Shown here: in pieces, positions 15,402-25,506 of the stretch
How the letters are laid out: every line of letters starts with the position of its first letter
How positions within the stretch are numbered: the stretch's first letter is position 1
Assembly (NCBI GenBank): GCA_035443885.1
Contig: DAOMNO010000021.1
Span: 1 to 47,373 of the forward strand
Origin: DAOMNO01 sp035443885
GTDB taxonomy: Bacteria > Planctomycetota > Phycisphaerae > Phycisphaerales > SM1A02
DNA length: 47,373 nucleotides
Direction of reading: 5' to 3'
Position numbers and translations under genes: made by a program
Notes under the pieces: generated by a model
Database searches by the model: none
What the model saw: only the letters and a program-made list of their open reading frames with translations
Told to the model about the DNA's origin: nothing

Positions 15402-18212
15402 TTACAGCTTCCTTCTTACTTCAAGCGTCTTGTAGCACTCCAGCACGTCGCCGACCTTGATGTCGTCGTACCCGTCGATATTCATGCCGCATTCCTGACC
15501 GGCGCGAACTTCCTTCGCGTCATCCTTGAACCGCTTGAGCTGCGAGAGGCGGCGGTCTTTCTCGATGACAACGCCATCGCGCGTAACGCGAATTTGGGCG
15601 TTGCGTTCGATCACGCCATCCGTCACGTAGCAGCCCGCGATCATGCCGACCTTCGAGATGCGGAACACTTCGCGCACTTCGGCGTGGCCGAGCACTTCGA
15701 GCTTCAGTTCCGGCTCCAGCAGGCCTTCCGCGGCTCGCTTCACGTCGTCAATAATGTCGTAAATCACATCGTAGAAGCGAATATCAACCCGCTTGGCCTC
15801 AGCCATCTTGCGTGCTTTCGCCGTCGCTGTAACGTTGAAGCCGAGAATGATCGCGCCCGCTGCTTCGGCCAGCGCGATGTCCGACTCGTTCACGCCGCCG
15901 ATGCCTGCGTGCTTGATGGAAACCGTAATTTCGTCGTTGGTGATCTTCGAAAGCGTCGCTTTGATCGTCTCCAGCGAACCCTGCACGTCCGCCTTCAGAA
16001 CAAGTGGCAATTCCTTCTTCTGCGAATCGGCGAGATGCTGGAAGATGTTGTCAAGGGTGATCTTCGCCGTCGCCAAATCACGGTCGCGATCGCGATCGAT
16101 GCGCTCCGCCGCTGCGGCTTCCGCATCCCGAAGGCTCTTGACCACATAGAACTTGTCACCAGCGTCGGGCACGGCATTGATGCCCGAAACAGCCACCGGC
16201 ATCGACGGCCCGGCTTCCTCAATACGCTGGCCGCGATCGTTCATAATGTCGCGGATGCGTCCATACGCGCGGCCCATGACCACGAAGTCGCCCTTCTTCA
16301 GCTTGCCATGCTGCACAAGGATGTTCGCCACCGCGCCACGGCCTTCTTCCATCTTCGCTTCAAGCACAGTGCCCTGGGCGTTGCCGCCGAAGTCGGCCTT
16401 CGTGTCCAGCAGCTGCGCCTGGTAATCGAGCACTTCAAGCAAATCCTGAATGCCCTGATTCTTGATGGCGCTCGTGCGGACCACTTCCGTCGAGCCGCCC
16501 CACTCCGACGGGTTAAGTTCATGCTCCGCAAGCTGACCGAGAATGCGCTGGATGTTGTTGTCCGTCGCCTCCGGCTTATCAATCTTGTTGAGCGCAACCA
16601 CAATCGGAACCCCCGCCGCCTTCGCGTGGTTGATGGATTCCACTGTCTGCGGCATGACGCCGTCATCCGCCGCAACGACCAGCACGACGATATCCGTTAC
16701 CTTCGCGCCGCGTGCACGCATCTCGGTGAACGCTTCGTGACCAGGCGTGTCGATGAACGTAATCATGCGGTCCCCTTCGCCCAAACGAACAGGAACCTGG
16801 AACGCGCTTGTGGCCTGCGTGATGCCGCCTGCTTCGCCCGCTGCGACGTTCGCGTTGCGAATGCGGTCGAGCAGCGATGTCTTGCCGTGATCGACGTGGC
16901 CGAGAATCGTTACGACAGGCGAACGGCGCTGTTCGTTGACCAGCGTTCGCTCTTGGAACGTCTCTTCAATCTGCTGCTCGGCTGACTTCTGCTCAACGAC
17001 TTCCAGTTCGATGTCGTATTCAAGCATCAACTCAATGGCCGTCTCGGTGCTGATGGCCGAGTTGATCGTAACCGGAGTGCCCGCAAGGAAGAGTTTCTTC
17101 AGAATGTCTGCCGCCTTGACGCCCGTCGCTGCGGAGAGTTCCTTGACGGTGATCGGCTCGGCGATCTTGACCTTGCCGCCGCTTTGCGCCGCGCTTTGTG
17201 CGCGATGCCCGCCGCCGGTGGATCGCTTGAGATTGTCGCGTCGCGCCTGCTTGAAGAATCCACCTGCGCGATTAAGACGGTTTTCGCGCTCAAGCAGGTC
17301 CTGCTCGCGCCAGTTGAACGGGCGATCATCACCCTGCGGCGCGGCGCGTCCGCTGCGCCCCGGCTCGCTCGCCGACGCACTGCGACGCTTGTTGCGGCGT
17401 GAACCCGGACCATCGCCTGCCCCAGTGCCACCGGCGCGAGCGCGATCTCCCCCCGACATGTCAATATCGATCGGCCCGGCTCCACGGCCGCCGCGCGGGC
17501 CGGCTCGTCCGATCGGTGCGCTCGACCTTGAAGGCGTGCGCGCACGCGGCGTGGGCAAGTCTTCTGGGTTCTCGACACGAATCACCTTCGGACCGGCAAG
17601 CTTCGTCTTCGTCGGCTGCTGGAGCATCGGCCCTGCAGGCGTAATGACATTCGGTCGAACAGGAACATTCATCACCGGCGCGGGCTTCGCGGGTGTCGGC
17701 TTGGCGGGCTTTGCAGGTGCCTGCACAGCGACTGCAACATCTTCCTTATTCTCCGGTGATGCGTCTGCAACCGGTGCAGAGCCATCATCCTCGGAATCCG
17801 CCGTCGGCGCAGCCTTCACCTTCGCGCCAGCCGACGCAGCCTTGGCGGCCTTCTTGGGCGGCTCAGCAACGGGAGCTTCTGCAACCTCTTCTTCAACGCC
17901 CGCTTCACTTGAGGCGTCAGCCTGTGCTGCGTCATCCGTGTCGGCTTCATCAGCCTTCGTCTTACGCTTGGCCTTCGCGCGAGCTTTCTTCACGTCAACC
18001 GGCGCTGCGGTCTCCACCGCTGTAGAGCCGCCTTGTGTGTGATCGCTGAACCACTCGCGAATCGTCGCTTCAAGGCCCAGCGAGACAGGCGACATGTGAT
18101 TGACGATGCCCGGGATGTCCTCAGCCTGGCATTTGGCGACGACATCCTTCGACGTCACGCCTAATGCCTTCGCCAGTTGGAACACCTTGGTTTGACTTGC
18201 CTTTTTCGCCAC
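15402..18212 (-). CDS. infB: Translation initiation factor IF-2
   Basis: A 936-residue GTPase that places initiator tRNA on the 30S subunit. It has an IF2_N domain (VFQLAKALGVTSKDVVAKC), a long Ala/Lys/Pro-rich linker (residues ~85-290), a second IF2_N-like domain (KVKIAEPITVKELSAATGV), and the G domain: GHVDHGKTS (residue ~437), FIDTPGHEAF and ALNKIDKP. Domains II-IV follow to residue 936 without gaps. The start codon is GTG, with GGAGA just upstream on the reverse strand. It lies 63 bases after nusA, the conserved nusA-infB order. Confidence 0.97.
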   Translation of the reverse strand: MAKKASQTKVFQLAKALGVTSKDVVAKCQAEDIPGIVNHMSPVSLGLEATIREWFSDHTQGGSTAVETAAPVDVKKARAKAKRKTKADEADTDDAAQADASSEAGVEEEVAEAPVAEPPKKAAKAASAGAKVKAAPTADSEDDGSAPVADASPENKEDVAVAVQAPAKPAKPTPAKPAPVMNVPVRPNVITPAGPMLQQPTKTKLAGPKVIRVENPEDLPTPRARTPSRSSAPIGRAGPRGGRGAGPIDIDMSGGDRARAGGTGAGDGPGSRRNKRRSASASEPGRSGRAAPQGDDRPFNWREQDLLERENRLNRAGGFFKQARRDNLKRSTGGGHRAQSAAQSGGKVKIAEPITVKELSAATGVKAADILKKLFLAGTPVTINSAISTETAIELMLEYDIELEVVEQKSAEQQIEETFQERTLVNEQRRSPVVTILGHVDHGKTSLLDRIRNANVAAGEAGGITQATSAFQVPVRLGEGDRMITFIDTPGHEAFTEMRARGAKVTDIVVLVVAADDGVMPQTVESINHAKAAGVPIVVALNKIDKPEATDNNIQRILGQLAEHELNPSEWGGSTEVVRTSAIKNQGIQDLLEVLDYQAQLLDTKADFGGNAQGTVLEAKMEEGRGAVANILVQHGKLKKGDFVVMGRAYGRIRDIMNDRGQRIEEAGPSMPVAVSGINAVPDAGDKFYVVKSLRDAEAAAAERIDRDRDRDLATAKITLDNIFQHLADSQKKELPLVLKADVQGSLETIKATLSKITNDEITVSIKHAGIGGVNESDIALAEAAGAIILGFNVTATAKARKMAEAKRVDIRFYDVIYDIIDDVKRAAEGLLEPELKLEVLGHAEVREVFRISKVGMIAGCYVTDGVIERNAQIRVTRDGVVIEKDRRLSQLKRFKDDAKEVRAGQECGMNIDGYDDIKVGDVLECYKTLEVRRKL

Positions 18213-18275
18213 GATCGTCTCCAGACGGACACACTTTCAATCACATGCAGCGTTCACACCTGATGCTGCCTTCGA

Positions 18276-19628
18276 TCAACCTCGATCAGACTCCGCAGGC
18301 TCTTCACCGAGGATCGACGCCGCGACCGATTCGGCCTCTGCATCCGGCTCGATATGAACCTCACCCTCACCCAGCAACGCAGCGCCGGCAGCCATCTCCT
18401 CGGCGCGCCGCTTCTCGGCTTCTTCCTTCTCCTTCGCCTGCTGCTCAGCGACGATCTTCGCCTGTGATGCGCAGGATTCCACAACCTTCTGCGCGAGGGC
18501 TGGCGACATGCCAAGCTCTTCCTGCAAAACGCCCACACCGACTTCTTCAATATCGAACACGCTGATCATGCCCAGCGCGCCCATCTTGTCGAGCATTTCA
18601 TCCGTGATGCCTTCGATCGGCTTCACGGTCTGCTCAAGAATCTCAAGGCTCTTCGAGAACTCGGCGGGCGTAAGAATATCTACGTCCCAGCCGGTCAGAC
18701 GCGCTGCAAGCCGCACGTTCTGGCCGCGACGACCAATGGCCAGCGAAAGCTGATCTTCTCTCACGATGATCGTCGCCCGGCCAAGCTCGAAGCACAGACT
18801 GACTTCTTCAACTTCCGCGGGCTTGAGCGCGTTGGCAATCAGAATCTGGCTCGATTCGTTCCAGCGAACGATGTCGATCTTCTCGCCGCCAAGTTCATCG
18901 ACAATGTTGCGAATACGGCTGCCGCGCACACCAACGCACGCGCCCACCGCATCGACCTTGGAATCAATGGACGAGACCGCGATCTTCGTGCGGAAACCCG
19001 CTTCCCGCGCCATCGCTTTGATCTCGATCACGCGCTCGGCCACTTCCGGCACTTCAGCTTCAAACAGCCGCCGGATGAAATCCGGGTGGCTACGAGAAAG
19101 AACGATCTTCACCTGACTGCCTGCATCGCGAACATCGAGAATGAGGCAGCGAACGCGGTCGCCGGGCTGGAACTGCTCGCTCGGAATCTGCTCTGAACGA
19201 GGCATGAAACCCTCGGCTCGATCAACCTGCACCACCAGCGCGCCGCCTTCATAACGATGCGCCACGCCGGTAACGATCTCGCCGCGTCGCTTGAGGAACT
19301 CATCCATCAGGCTGTTCCGCTCATCTTCGCGGAACTTCTGGATCATCACCTGCTTGGCGGTCTGCGCGGGAATGCGCCCGAGCTTTTCCATCGGGATGAC
19401 TTCGCGCGTCGGCTCGCCGCCTTCTACTTCCGGCGCGTGGTTGCGCCACAGTGTGATCTGACCTGTCAGACGATCCATCGAACAGCCGAACTCCTCCGCA
19501 TCGAGGGAGTTGAAATGCTTTCGCGCAGCACTGATCATCGCCTGCTCAAGGTCTTGAATGAGCAGGTCGCGGTCGATGTTGCGGTCGCGGGCGATGGAAT
19601 CGAGAATTCGCAGTGTTTCAGTGTTCAT
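18276..19628 (-). CDS. nusA: Transcription termination/antitermination protein NusA
   Basis: A 450-residue RNA polymerase-binding factor controlling pausing, termination and antitermination. The N-terminal domain (LEQAMISAARKHF) is followed by an S1 domain (GEIVTGVAHRYEGGALVVQV to VRCLILDV), KH1 (GACVGVRGSRIRNIVDELGG) and KH2 (LAIGRRGQNVRLAARLTGWD). The C-terminal part has a helix-hairpin-helix-like segment (MLDKMGALGMISVFDIEEVG) and an acidic tail. ATG at 19628 matches the family N-terminus; the longer frame is not used. rimP, which usually precedes nusA, is not here. Upstream is a long region with hairpins and a terminator-like element, suggesting regulation in the leader. Confidence 0.96.
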   Translation of the reverse strand: MNTETLRILDSIARDRNIDRDLLIQDLEQAMISAARKHFNSLDAEEFGCSMDRLTGQITLWRNHAPEVEGGEPTREVIPMEKLGRIPAQTAKQVMIQKFREDERNSLMDEFLKRRGEIVTGVAHRYEGGALVVQVDRAEGFMPRSEQIPSEQFQPGDRVRCLILDVRDAGSQVKIVLSRSHPDFIRRLFEAEVPEVAERVIEIKAMAREAGFRTKIAVSSIDSKVDAVGACVGVRGSRIRNIVDELGGEKIDIVRWNESSQILIANALKPAEVEEVSLCFELGRATIIVREDQLSLAIGRRGQNVRLAARLTGWDVDILTPAEFSKSLEILEQTVKPIEGITDEMLDKMGALGMISVFDIEEVGVGVLQEELGMSPALAQKVVESCASQAKIVAEQQAKEKEEAEKRRAEEMAAGAALLGEGEVHIEPDAEAESVAASILGEEPAESDRG

Positions 19629-19770
19629 GATGTCGAGTGCTTCAGGTTGTTGAGTTGTCGGGTTGTCTGAATGACGCGAGGAGAAACGAATGCCCGGCGT
19701 CTTGCGGGCCGTTTGGAGGATTGGGCCTGCCCGCACATGGCCCCGCTGGAATCTGAATGCAAAAGGGTCC

Positions 19771-19814
19771 AAAAAGAAAAGCCACGAGCGATCGCCTCTG
19801 CGAACGTCTCGTGG
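19771..19814 (-). terminator. Terminator-like hairpin in the nusA leader
   Basis: On the reverse strand a 7-bp stem, CCACGAG / CTCGTGG with a 19-base loop, is followed at once by CTTTTCTTTTT. This is the form of an intrinsic terminator, and it lies about 140 bases before the nusA start. GGGTCC (reverse strand 19818-19813), sharing two bases with the stem, can instead pair with GGACCC (19770-19765) beyond the T-run. It may end a short upstream RNA or attenuate nusA-infB. Confidence 0.55.
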
Positions 19815-20221
19815 ACCCGCGCCTCAGTGAATGAAAGTTCACCGAGACATCAACCTGTCGCAATGCGTCAGGTCAAGTAAGCCGCCTTTCTGAACGCTGC
19901 GATCCCGGCAAGCCGGGGCGTTCGGCGACAGCGGGCCTCATCAGCCCAGCACACGACATGGCGAAGATTATTCGCCATGACTGTGAAGGGGATTGAAGAC
20001 AAGCGTGATCACCACGATGCTCCACGTAAACGACGCCCGGACCCACGAGGTCCGAGGGAGGCTGAAAGCGATACAGTACGCCGCCCTACCGTAGGTGTCA
20101 AAGTTTGGCCATCCACGCCGACACCCGGACACGGCCAAAAAGGACTATCAGGCTCGTCCAGAGGCGAAAACACCGGTCGCGTTCAGCCAGCACGGGTTCA
20201 CGTGTATTCTGGAGGCCGCCC
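19815..20221. other. Hairpin-rich non-coding region between nusA and the AAA gene
   Basis: No convincing gene is seen in this gap on either strand; together with 19629-19814 it separates divergent nusA and the AAA ATPase gene. It holds perfect hairpins: a 12-bp stem in two parts, GAACGC + CCCGGC pairing with GCCGGGGCGTTC (19892-19923, with a 6-base bulge); a 9-bp stem CATGGCGAA/TTCGCCATG with a 5-base loop (19957-19979); and CGGACC/GGTCCG with a 5-base loop (20038-20054). These point to a structured leader RNA of nusA or a small RNA. No known family was recognised by eye. Confidence 0.4.
20205..20210 (+). promoter_or_regulatory. -10-like box (TATTCT) before the AAA ATPase
   Basis: TATTCT lies 11 bases before the ATG at 20222, with GGAGG (20211-20215) between them. 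It fits TANNNT but is farther from the start than the other boxes and leaves room for a ribosome binding site, so the transcript need not be leaderless. Confidence 0.35.
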
Positions 20222-21733
20222 ATGCCTAATACCACCGCTGCGGACCGCGATCTGAACCGGCTGGAACTGCTTCTGATGGGGCATCCATCGTGCATCAGCA
20301 TCGTAACGCCTGAAGAGGACCACGCGCTGGAGCTGGTTACCTTCGCTCTCGCTCGAACGGGCGATCCGCTCTGGATCTGGTCCGCTTCAAGAGGTGTGTA
20401 TGCAGGCGTCTTCGAGAAAAGCAGGCCCGTGGCAGACACGGAGCACGCCGCTGCTGCGCTCTACTACTTCATGCACAAGCTCGACGGCAAAGCCGTCTGC
20501 GTGATGCTTGACCTCAACGAGCACCTCAAAGACGCCAAGACCCTGCGAATGCTTCGCGATACGATCCGCCAGTTCCGCAACACCGATTCAACGCTCATTC
20601 TGATCGATCACACTGACACGCTGCCCAGCGTCATCGCCACAGACGCTGTAAGCCTGGAGCTTTCTCTCCCGGACGGCAAGGAACTGGAACAGATCGTTCG
20701 GCGCACGCTGAATAGTGCAAATCGTAAATCCCGAATCGACGTGCGCATCAATCGTCGCGATCTGCAGACCGTCGTCCGCAATCTGCGCGGCTTGACACGA
20801 AAACAGGCGGAGCAGCTCATTCTTGATGCCGTTGCAGAGGATCGGACCTTCGATGCCGATGACATCAATCACATCCTCGCCAACAAGCGCCAGCGATTGC
20901 AGCGCAGCGGCATCCTGGAATATGTCGAAGCGCCGGTTGATCTCTCCTGCATCGGCGGGTTGACGAACCTGAAGCAATGGCTCGAACGGCGGAAGAACGC
21001 GATGTCGCACGACGCTGCGGAATTCGGCCTCATCCCGCCGCGCGGTGTTCTGCTGCTCGGTGTGCAAGGCGCTGGCAAGAGCCTTTCTGCCAAGGCGATC
21101 GCAACGGCATGGCAAAGGCCGTTGCTGCGCCTCGACCCCGGCGGGCTGTACGACAAGTTCATCGGCGAATCCGAACGGCGATTACGCGAAGCTCTCAAAC
21201 AGGCCGAGATGATGTCGCCGATCATTCTGTGGATCGACGAGATCGAAAAAGGCTTCGCATCCGCCGCCACGCATTCCAACGATGGCGGCCTGTCGCAGCG
21301 TATGTTCGGCTCACTGCTCACGTGGATGCAGGAACATGAAGCTCCGGTGTTCCTTGTGGCGACGGCAAACAACATCGACGCGCTGCCGCCAGAGCTGCTC
21401 CGCAAAGGACGATTCGACGAAATTTTCTTCGTTGATCTGCCCGGCGAGGAAACGCGAAAGCAGATCATGTCGATCCACCTGACAAAGCGCAAGCGCGACC
21501 CCGCGAAGTTTGATCTTGATGAGCTGGCGAGGGAAAGCGAAGGCTACAGCGGCGCGGAGATTGAACAGGCGATCATCGCGGCTTTGCACGCTGCGTTCGC
21601 CACGAAGAAGCAACTGACGACAGCGAAGATCGTCAAAGCGTTGCGCGATTCTCCGCCGCTCTCCGTAACCATGGCGGAACGCATCAACGCCCTGCGAAAC
21701 TGGGCGCGAAGTCGATGCGTCCCCGCAGAATGA
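20222..21733 (+). CDS. Ycf46-like AAA ATPase
   Basis: A 503-residue protein of the Ycf46-like AAA type. The N-terminal half (residues ~1-230) looks like a degenerate AAA module without a P-loop; it has VCVMLDLNEHL and STLILIDHTD in place of Walker B elements. The C-terminal AAA domain is intact: LLLGVQGAGKSLSAKAIA (Walker A, residue ~279), PIILWIDEIEKGF (Walker B), sensor 1 in FLVATANNIDALPPELLRKG, Arg fingers in KGRFDEIFFVDLP, and a C-terminal lid (YSGAEIEQAI). Ycf46 proteins are known from cyanobacteria and plastids with roles in carbon and stress responses; the role here is unknown. The ATG at 20222 has GGAGG upstream and avoids the longer frame. Confidence 0.85.
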   Translation: MPNTTAADRDLNRLELLLMGHPSCISIVTPEEDHALELVTFALARTGDPLWIWSASRGVYAGVFEKSRPVADTEHAAAALYYFMHKLDGKAVCVMLDLNEHLKDAKTLRMLRDTIRQFRNTDSTLILIDHTDTLPSVIATDAVSLELSLPDGKELEQIVRRTLNSANRKSRIDVRINRRDLQTVVRNLRGLTRKQAEQLILDAVAEDRTFDADDINHILANKRQRLQRSGILEYVEAPVDLSCIGGLTNLKQWLERRKNAMSHDAAEFGLIPPRGVLLLGVQGAGKSLSAKAIATAWQRPLLRLDPGGLYDKFIGESERRLREALKQAEMMSPIILWIDEIEKGFASAATHSNDGGLSQRMFGSLLTWMQEHEAPVFLVATANNIDALPPELLRKGRFDEIFFVDLPGEETRKQIMSIHLTKRKRDPAKFDLDELARESEGYSGAEIEQAIIAALHAAFATKKQLTTAKIVKALRDSPPLSVTMAERINALRNWARSRCVPAE

Positions 21734-21842
21734 ACCGCGAGAACGCGCGGCGCGGTTGACGTTGTTCCGAACCTGACGGTAGCGTGTCCTTCCAGCCGGC
21801 TTCGCAAGGCGTTGCGAAGATACCCGGATAAGGCTTCTCTCC

Positions 21843-22895
21843 ATGAACAACGGCGTTCTCATCCTCGGCGACGGACAAATGGCTCTCGTGCTCGCGGACG
21901 CGCTCGCAGCACGCGGCGGCGATGTCCGCGTGTGGGGACCGCTCAATGACGACCATGTGCGCAACCTGAGCCAGAGCCGCACGTCGTCCCGTCTGCCGGG
22001 CTTCACGTTGCCACGTGAAGTGCGCGTCATCTGGGAAGAAGACGACCTCATCAAGGGCGGCGAACCCTCGCTCATCATCAACGCGATCCCCACACAACAC
22101 ATCGGCGATGTCTGGCGGCGCGTCGGTCCGATTCTCGGTGCGGGCAGTCCGATCATCAGCGTATCCAAGGGCATTGAGAACAACACGTTGATGCGGCCGA
22201 CGGAAGTCATCGCAGAATCGCTCGGCTGCCTCTCGGCTGACGAGTCAGGCATCGTGCAGATTGCAGCGCATTGCCCGCCGCTTGCGGTGCTCTCCGGCCC
22301 GACCATTGCTGCGGAACTGGCGAAGCGGCTGCCCGCGGCGATGGTGATCGCCTCGCGGGATGAAAGCCTGTGCGCCCGCGTGCAGGATGTGTTCAACGTG
22401 CCGTGGCTCAGGCTCTATGCGCACGATGATGTGCTGGGTGTGGAGCTTGCCGGCGCGACGAAGAACGTCATCGCGCTGGCTGCGGGCATGTTGGACGGCA
22501 TCCGCGCGGGCGATAACGCCAAGAGCGCATTGCTCGCACGCGGACTTGCAGAAATCGCACGCTTGGGTGTCGCCATGGGTGCACGCATCGACACCTTCTT
22601 CGGTATCGCAGGCGTCGGCGACCTGGCCACCACATGCTTCAGCCCCGAAGGCCGCAACCGAAGCTGCGGCGAGCGGCTCGGGCGGGGCGAGAGCCTGCAA
22701 TCCATTCTTCAGAAGAGCAGTTCCATTGTTGAAGGCGTACCAACGACACGAAGCGTGATGGAACTCGCGAAGCGGCACAATGTGGACATGCCGATCGCGC
22801 ACGCCGTGCATGAAATTCTCTTTGCGGGCCTCTCTCCGCACGACGCGATCCAGAACCTGATGAGCCGCGACTTCAAGCCTGAGCGCATCGGCTGA
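21843..22895 (+). CDS. gpsA: Glycerol-3-phosphate dehydrogenase [NAD(P)+]
   Basis: A 350-residue enzyme reducing dihydroxyacetone phosphate to sn-glycerol-3-phosphate, the backbone for phospholipids. The Rossmann motif is LILGDGQMALVLADAL, a variant of the usual GxGxWG. ISVSKGIEN, LSGPTIAAEL, the catalytic Lys in GVELAGATKNVIALAAGMLDG and the NAKSALLARGLAEIARLG motif are intact. CFSPEGRNRSCGERLGRG and the C-terminal PTTRSVMELAKRHNVDMPI are typical. It lies 109 bases after the AAA ATPase gene, same strand. Confidence 0.93.
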   Translation: MNNGVLILGDGQMALVLADALAARGGDVRVWGPLNDDHVRNLSQSRTSSRLPGFTLPREVRVIWEEDDLIKGGEPSLIINAIPTQHIGDVWRRVGPILGAGSPIISVSKGIENNTLMRPTEVIAESLGCLSADESGIVQIAAHCPPLAVLSGPTIAAELAKRLPAAMVIASRDESLCARVQDVFNVPWLRLYAHDDVLGVELAGATKNVIALAAGMLDGIRAGDNAKSALLARGLAEIARLGVAMGARIDTFFGIAGVGDLATTCFSPEGRNRSCGERLGRGESLQSILQKSSSIVEGVPTTRSVMELAKRHNVDMPIAHAVHEILFAGLSPHDAIQNLMSRDFKPERIG

Positions 22896-22961
22896 AACGA
22901 CGCGCTGAGCTGACGCCCGGACAAGTCATGCACAAGACGTTCTCGGCCCGATAAACTGTTC

Positions 22962-23017
22962 GTGCCGGTTGCCTTCTATCGGCACATCGTCAAGATGTAG
23001 TATTCCCCGCTTGCGGG
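22962..23017 (+). terminator. Hairpins after gpsA
   Basis: Two inverted repeats lie between gpsA and mrpA: GTGCCG/CGGCAC with a 12-base loop (22962-22985) and CCCGC-TT-GCGGG (23006-23017). Neither is followed by a T-run. They may weakly end gpsA transcription or lie in the leader of the mrp operon. Confidence 0.35.
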
Positions 23018-23056
23018 CCTACCAGATCAAGGTATCACCGAGCCAAAAGTGATACG

Positions 23057-25506
23057 ATGACCGACGGGGTGGGAGCCGCGTTCGCCCCCTGGAATAGCCA
23101 CGTCGCCATGCTGACCGCCGTCCTTGCTGGATTTGTCCTCGCCATGCTCGCCCCTTGGGTGAACGCAGCGGCACGCCGCGCGACCGGAACGGTGCTTGCC
23201 CTCGGCCCGCTGGGGATGTTCATCTACTTCGCCTCGCTCATCGGGCCGATCTCGCAGGGCGAGAGGATCGTTGCCAGCTTCGGCTGGGCGACCGAACTGG
23301 GCGTCAACCTCTCATTTCATCTTGACGGCCTGAGCCTCATCTTCGCCCTGCTCATCACGGGCATCGGCACACTCATCGTCTTCTACGCGGGTGCGTATCT
23401 GGAAGGTCATCGCGATCGTGGCCGGTTCTATCTCTGGCTGCTTGCGTTTCTTGCGTCCATGCTTGGCCTCGTCCTTGCAGACAACGTCATCAGCCTCTTC
23501 ATCTTCTGGGAGCTCACGAGTATCACCTCGTACTTCCTGATCGGCTTCGATCATCACCGAGAGAAAGCCCGCAAGAGCGCGCTTCAAGCCCTGCTCGTAA
23601 CCGGCACAGGCGGGCTTGCGCTGCTGGCGGGTCTGATTCTTGTAGGCGTTACCAGCGGCAAGTGGGAAATCTCCGCGCTGCTCACCGACCCCGCCGCGAT
23701 GGACGCGATGCGCGAGCACGCGCTCTTCCTGCCCATCATCGTTCTCCTGCTGCTCGGCGCGTTCACCAAGTCCGCTCAGTTCCCATTCCACTTCTGGCTT
23801 CCGAACGCGATGGAAGCGCCAACGCCCGTGAGCGCGTACCTGCACTCGTCAACCATGGTGAAGGCAGGCGTGTATCTCATGGCGCGATTCAGCCCAGTCA
23901 TGAGTGGCAGTCAGGAATGGATGGCTGCACTCGTCATCTTCGGCGGCGCAACCATGGTCATCGGCGCCTATCTTGCTGTGCGCCAGGTGTATCTCAAGCG
24001 CATCCTCGCCTACTCAACCGTCAGCGCACTTGGCGTGCTCACATTCCTGCTCGGCTTGAAAGCCGCTGGCGGCACCAAGGATGCAGCGCAATCCGAACTC
24101 GCACTCTACGCAGCCAAGGCGTTCGCCGTATTCCTGCTTGCTCACGCCCTCTACAAAGCCACGCTCTTCCTTGTTGCGGGCACGATCACGCATGAAACAG
24201 GCGAGAAAGATGTGCGCAAGCTGGGCGGCATGTGGCGTGCGATGCCTATCACGATGGTCGCCGCGGTGCTTGCCGCCCTGTCCATGGCGGGCTTCCCGCC
24301 GTTCTTCGGCTTCATCAGCAAGGAATATCTGTTTGAAGCCACCTTAAAAGAGCCGGGATGGGGCGTGTTGCTCACGGCCGCTGCCGTCCTGTCGGGCGTG
24401 CTCTTTGTCGTCGTCTCCTGTCTCGTCGCGATCAAGCCGTTCTTCGGCGCGAAGACTGAGACGCCGCAGCATCCGCACGAAGCCCCAATGCCCATGTGGT
24501 TCGGCCCCGCTGCGCTCGGCGTTGCAGGCCTCGCCTTCGGCCTGCTCCCCGGCCTTGTGGGCGAGCCGCTGATGAGTCCGCTCGTTACCGCGCTCATGGG
24601 CGCACCGGAACTTGTCAACGTCGAGCTGATTTCGATCTTCAACATCCACTTCAACATCGCCCTGATGCTCGGCGGGATCGTGCTGGCAGTCGGTGTGGTG
24701 CTCTTCCTGCTGCACAATCGAATCAGCCGCATGATCGAGCCGTTCGACACGCTCAACCGAATCGGCCCGGAGCGGTGGTATGACGCGGGCCTCGCTGCGT
24801 TGACCTGGTTCGCCGCCGCCCAGACGCGCGTGCTGCAAAGCGGCTATCTGCGCGTGTATCTTCGGATTACCATCTTCACCGCCGTTGGCCTGCTCGTCTT
24901 CGCCATGCTGCGTCTGGAAAACCTTCCGCTGCTCCCTGACGCGCCCGAAGGCGGCTGGGCCACGCTGCTTTATGACGACCTCTACAAACTCATTGCCGCC
25001 GTGCTTATTCTCGTCGGCACCTACGGTGCGGTGCATTCCCGCTCGCGACTGGCTGCGATCGCATCGCTTGGCATCGTCGGCTACGGCGTCGCGCTCATCT
25101 ACCTGCTCTATGGCGCGCCGGACCTTGCCATCACGCAGTTCCTCGTCGAAACACTGACCGTCATTCTGTTCGTTTTCGTGTTCTATCACCTGCCTGAATC
25201 GCCTCGTTTCTCAGGCATGGCGACGCGCATTCGCGATCTCATCGCGGCTGTTACCGCAGGCGCAATGATGACGCTCCTGGTACTGCTCGCTATGAACGTG
25301 CAGCTTCGCGAGAGCATTTCGGGCTATTTCATCGCACGCAGCGTGCCGGATGGACACGGCCGCAACATCGTGAACGTGATTCTCGTGGATTTCCGCGCGA
25401 TGGACACGCTGGGTGAAATCACCGTGCTGGCGGTATCCGCGGCGGGCGTGCTCGCGCTGCTGAGGCTTAGGCCGAAGCTGCTTCCCATCAGTAGGAGGCG
25501 AGCCTC

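Noticed and set aside
15393..16985. A 530-codon forward ORF opposite infB
   Set aside because: Antisense to a certain gene; composition is typical of a shadow frame.
19892..19950. Hammerhead-like ribozyme core (CTGATGAG ... GAA) on the reverse strand
   Set aside because: The conserved GAAA is GAAC and stem II would be only 3 bp; no cleavage triplet is positioned.
19860..20230. RNase P RNA on the reverse strand, from an AGAAAGGCGGCTTAC stretch
   Set aside because: The stretch resembles the 3' conserved part, but the expected GAGGAAAGTCC-type 5' element is absent in the right distance.
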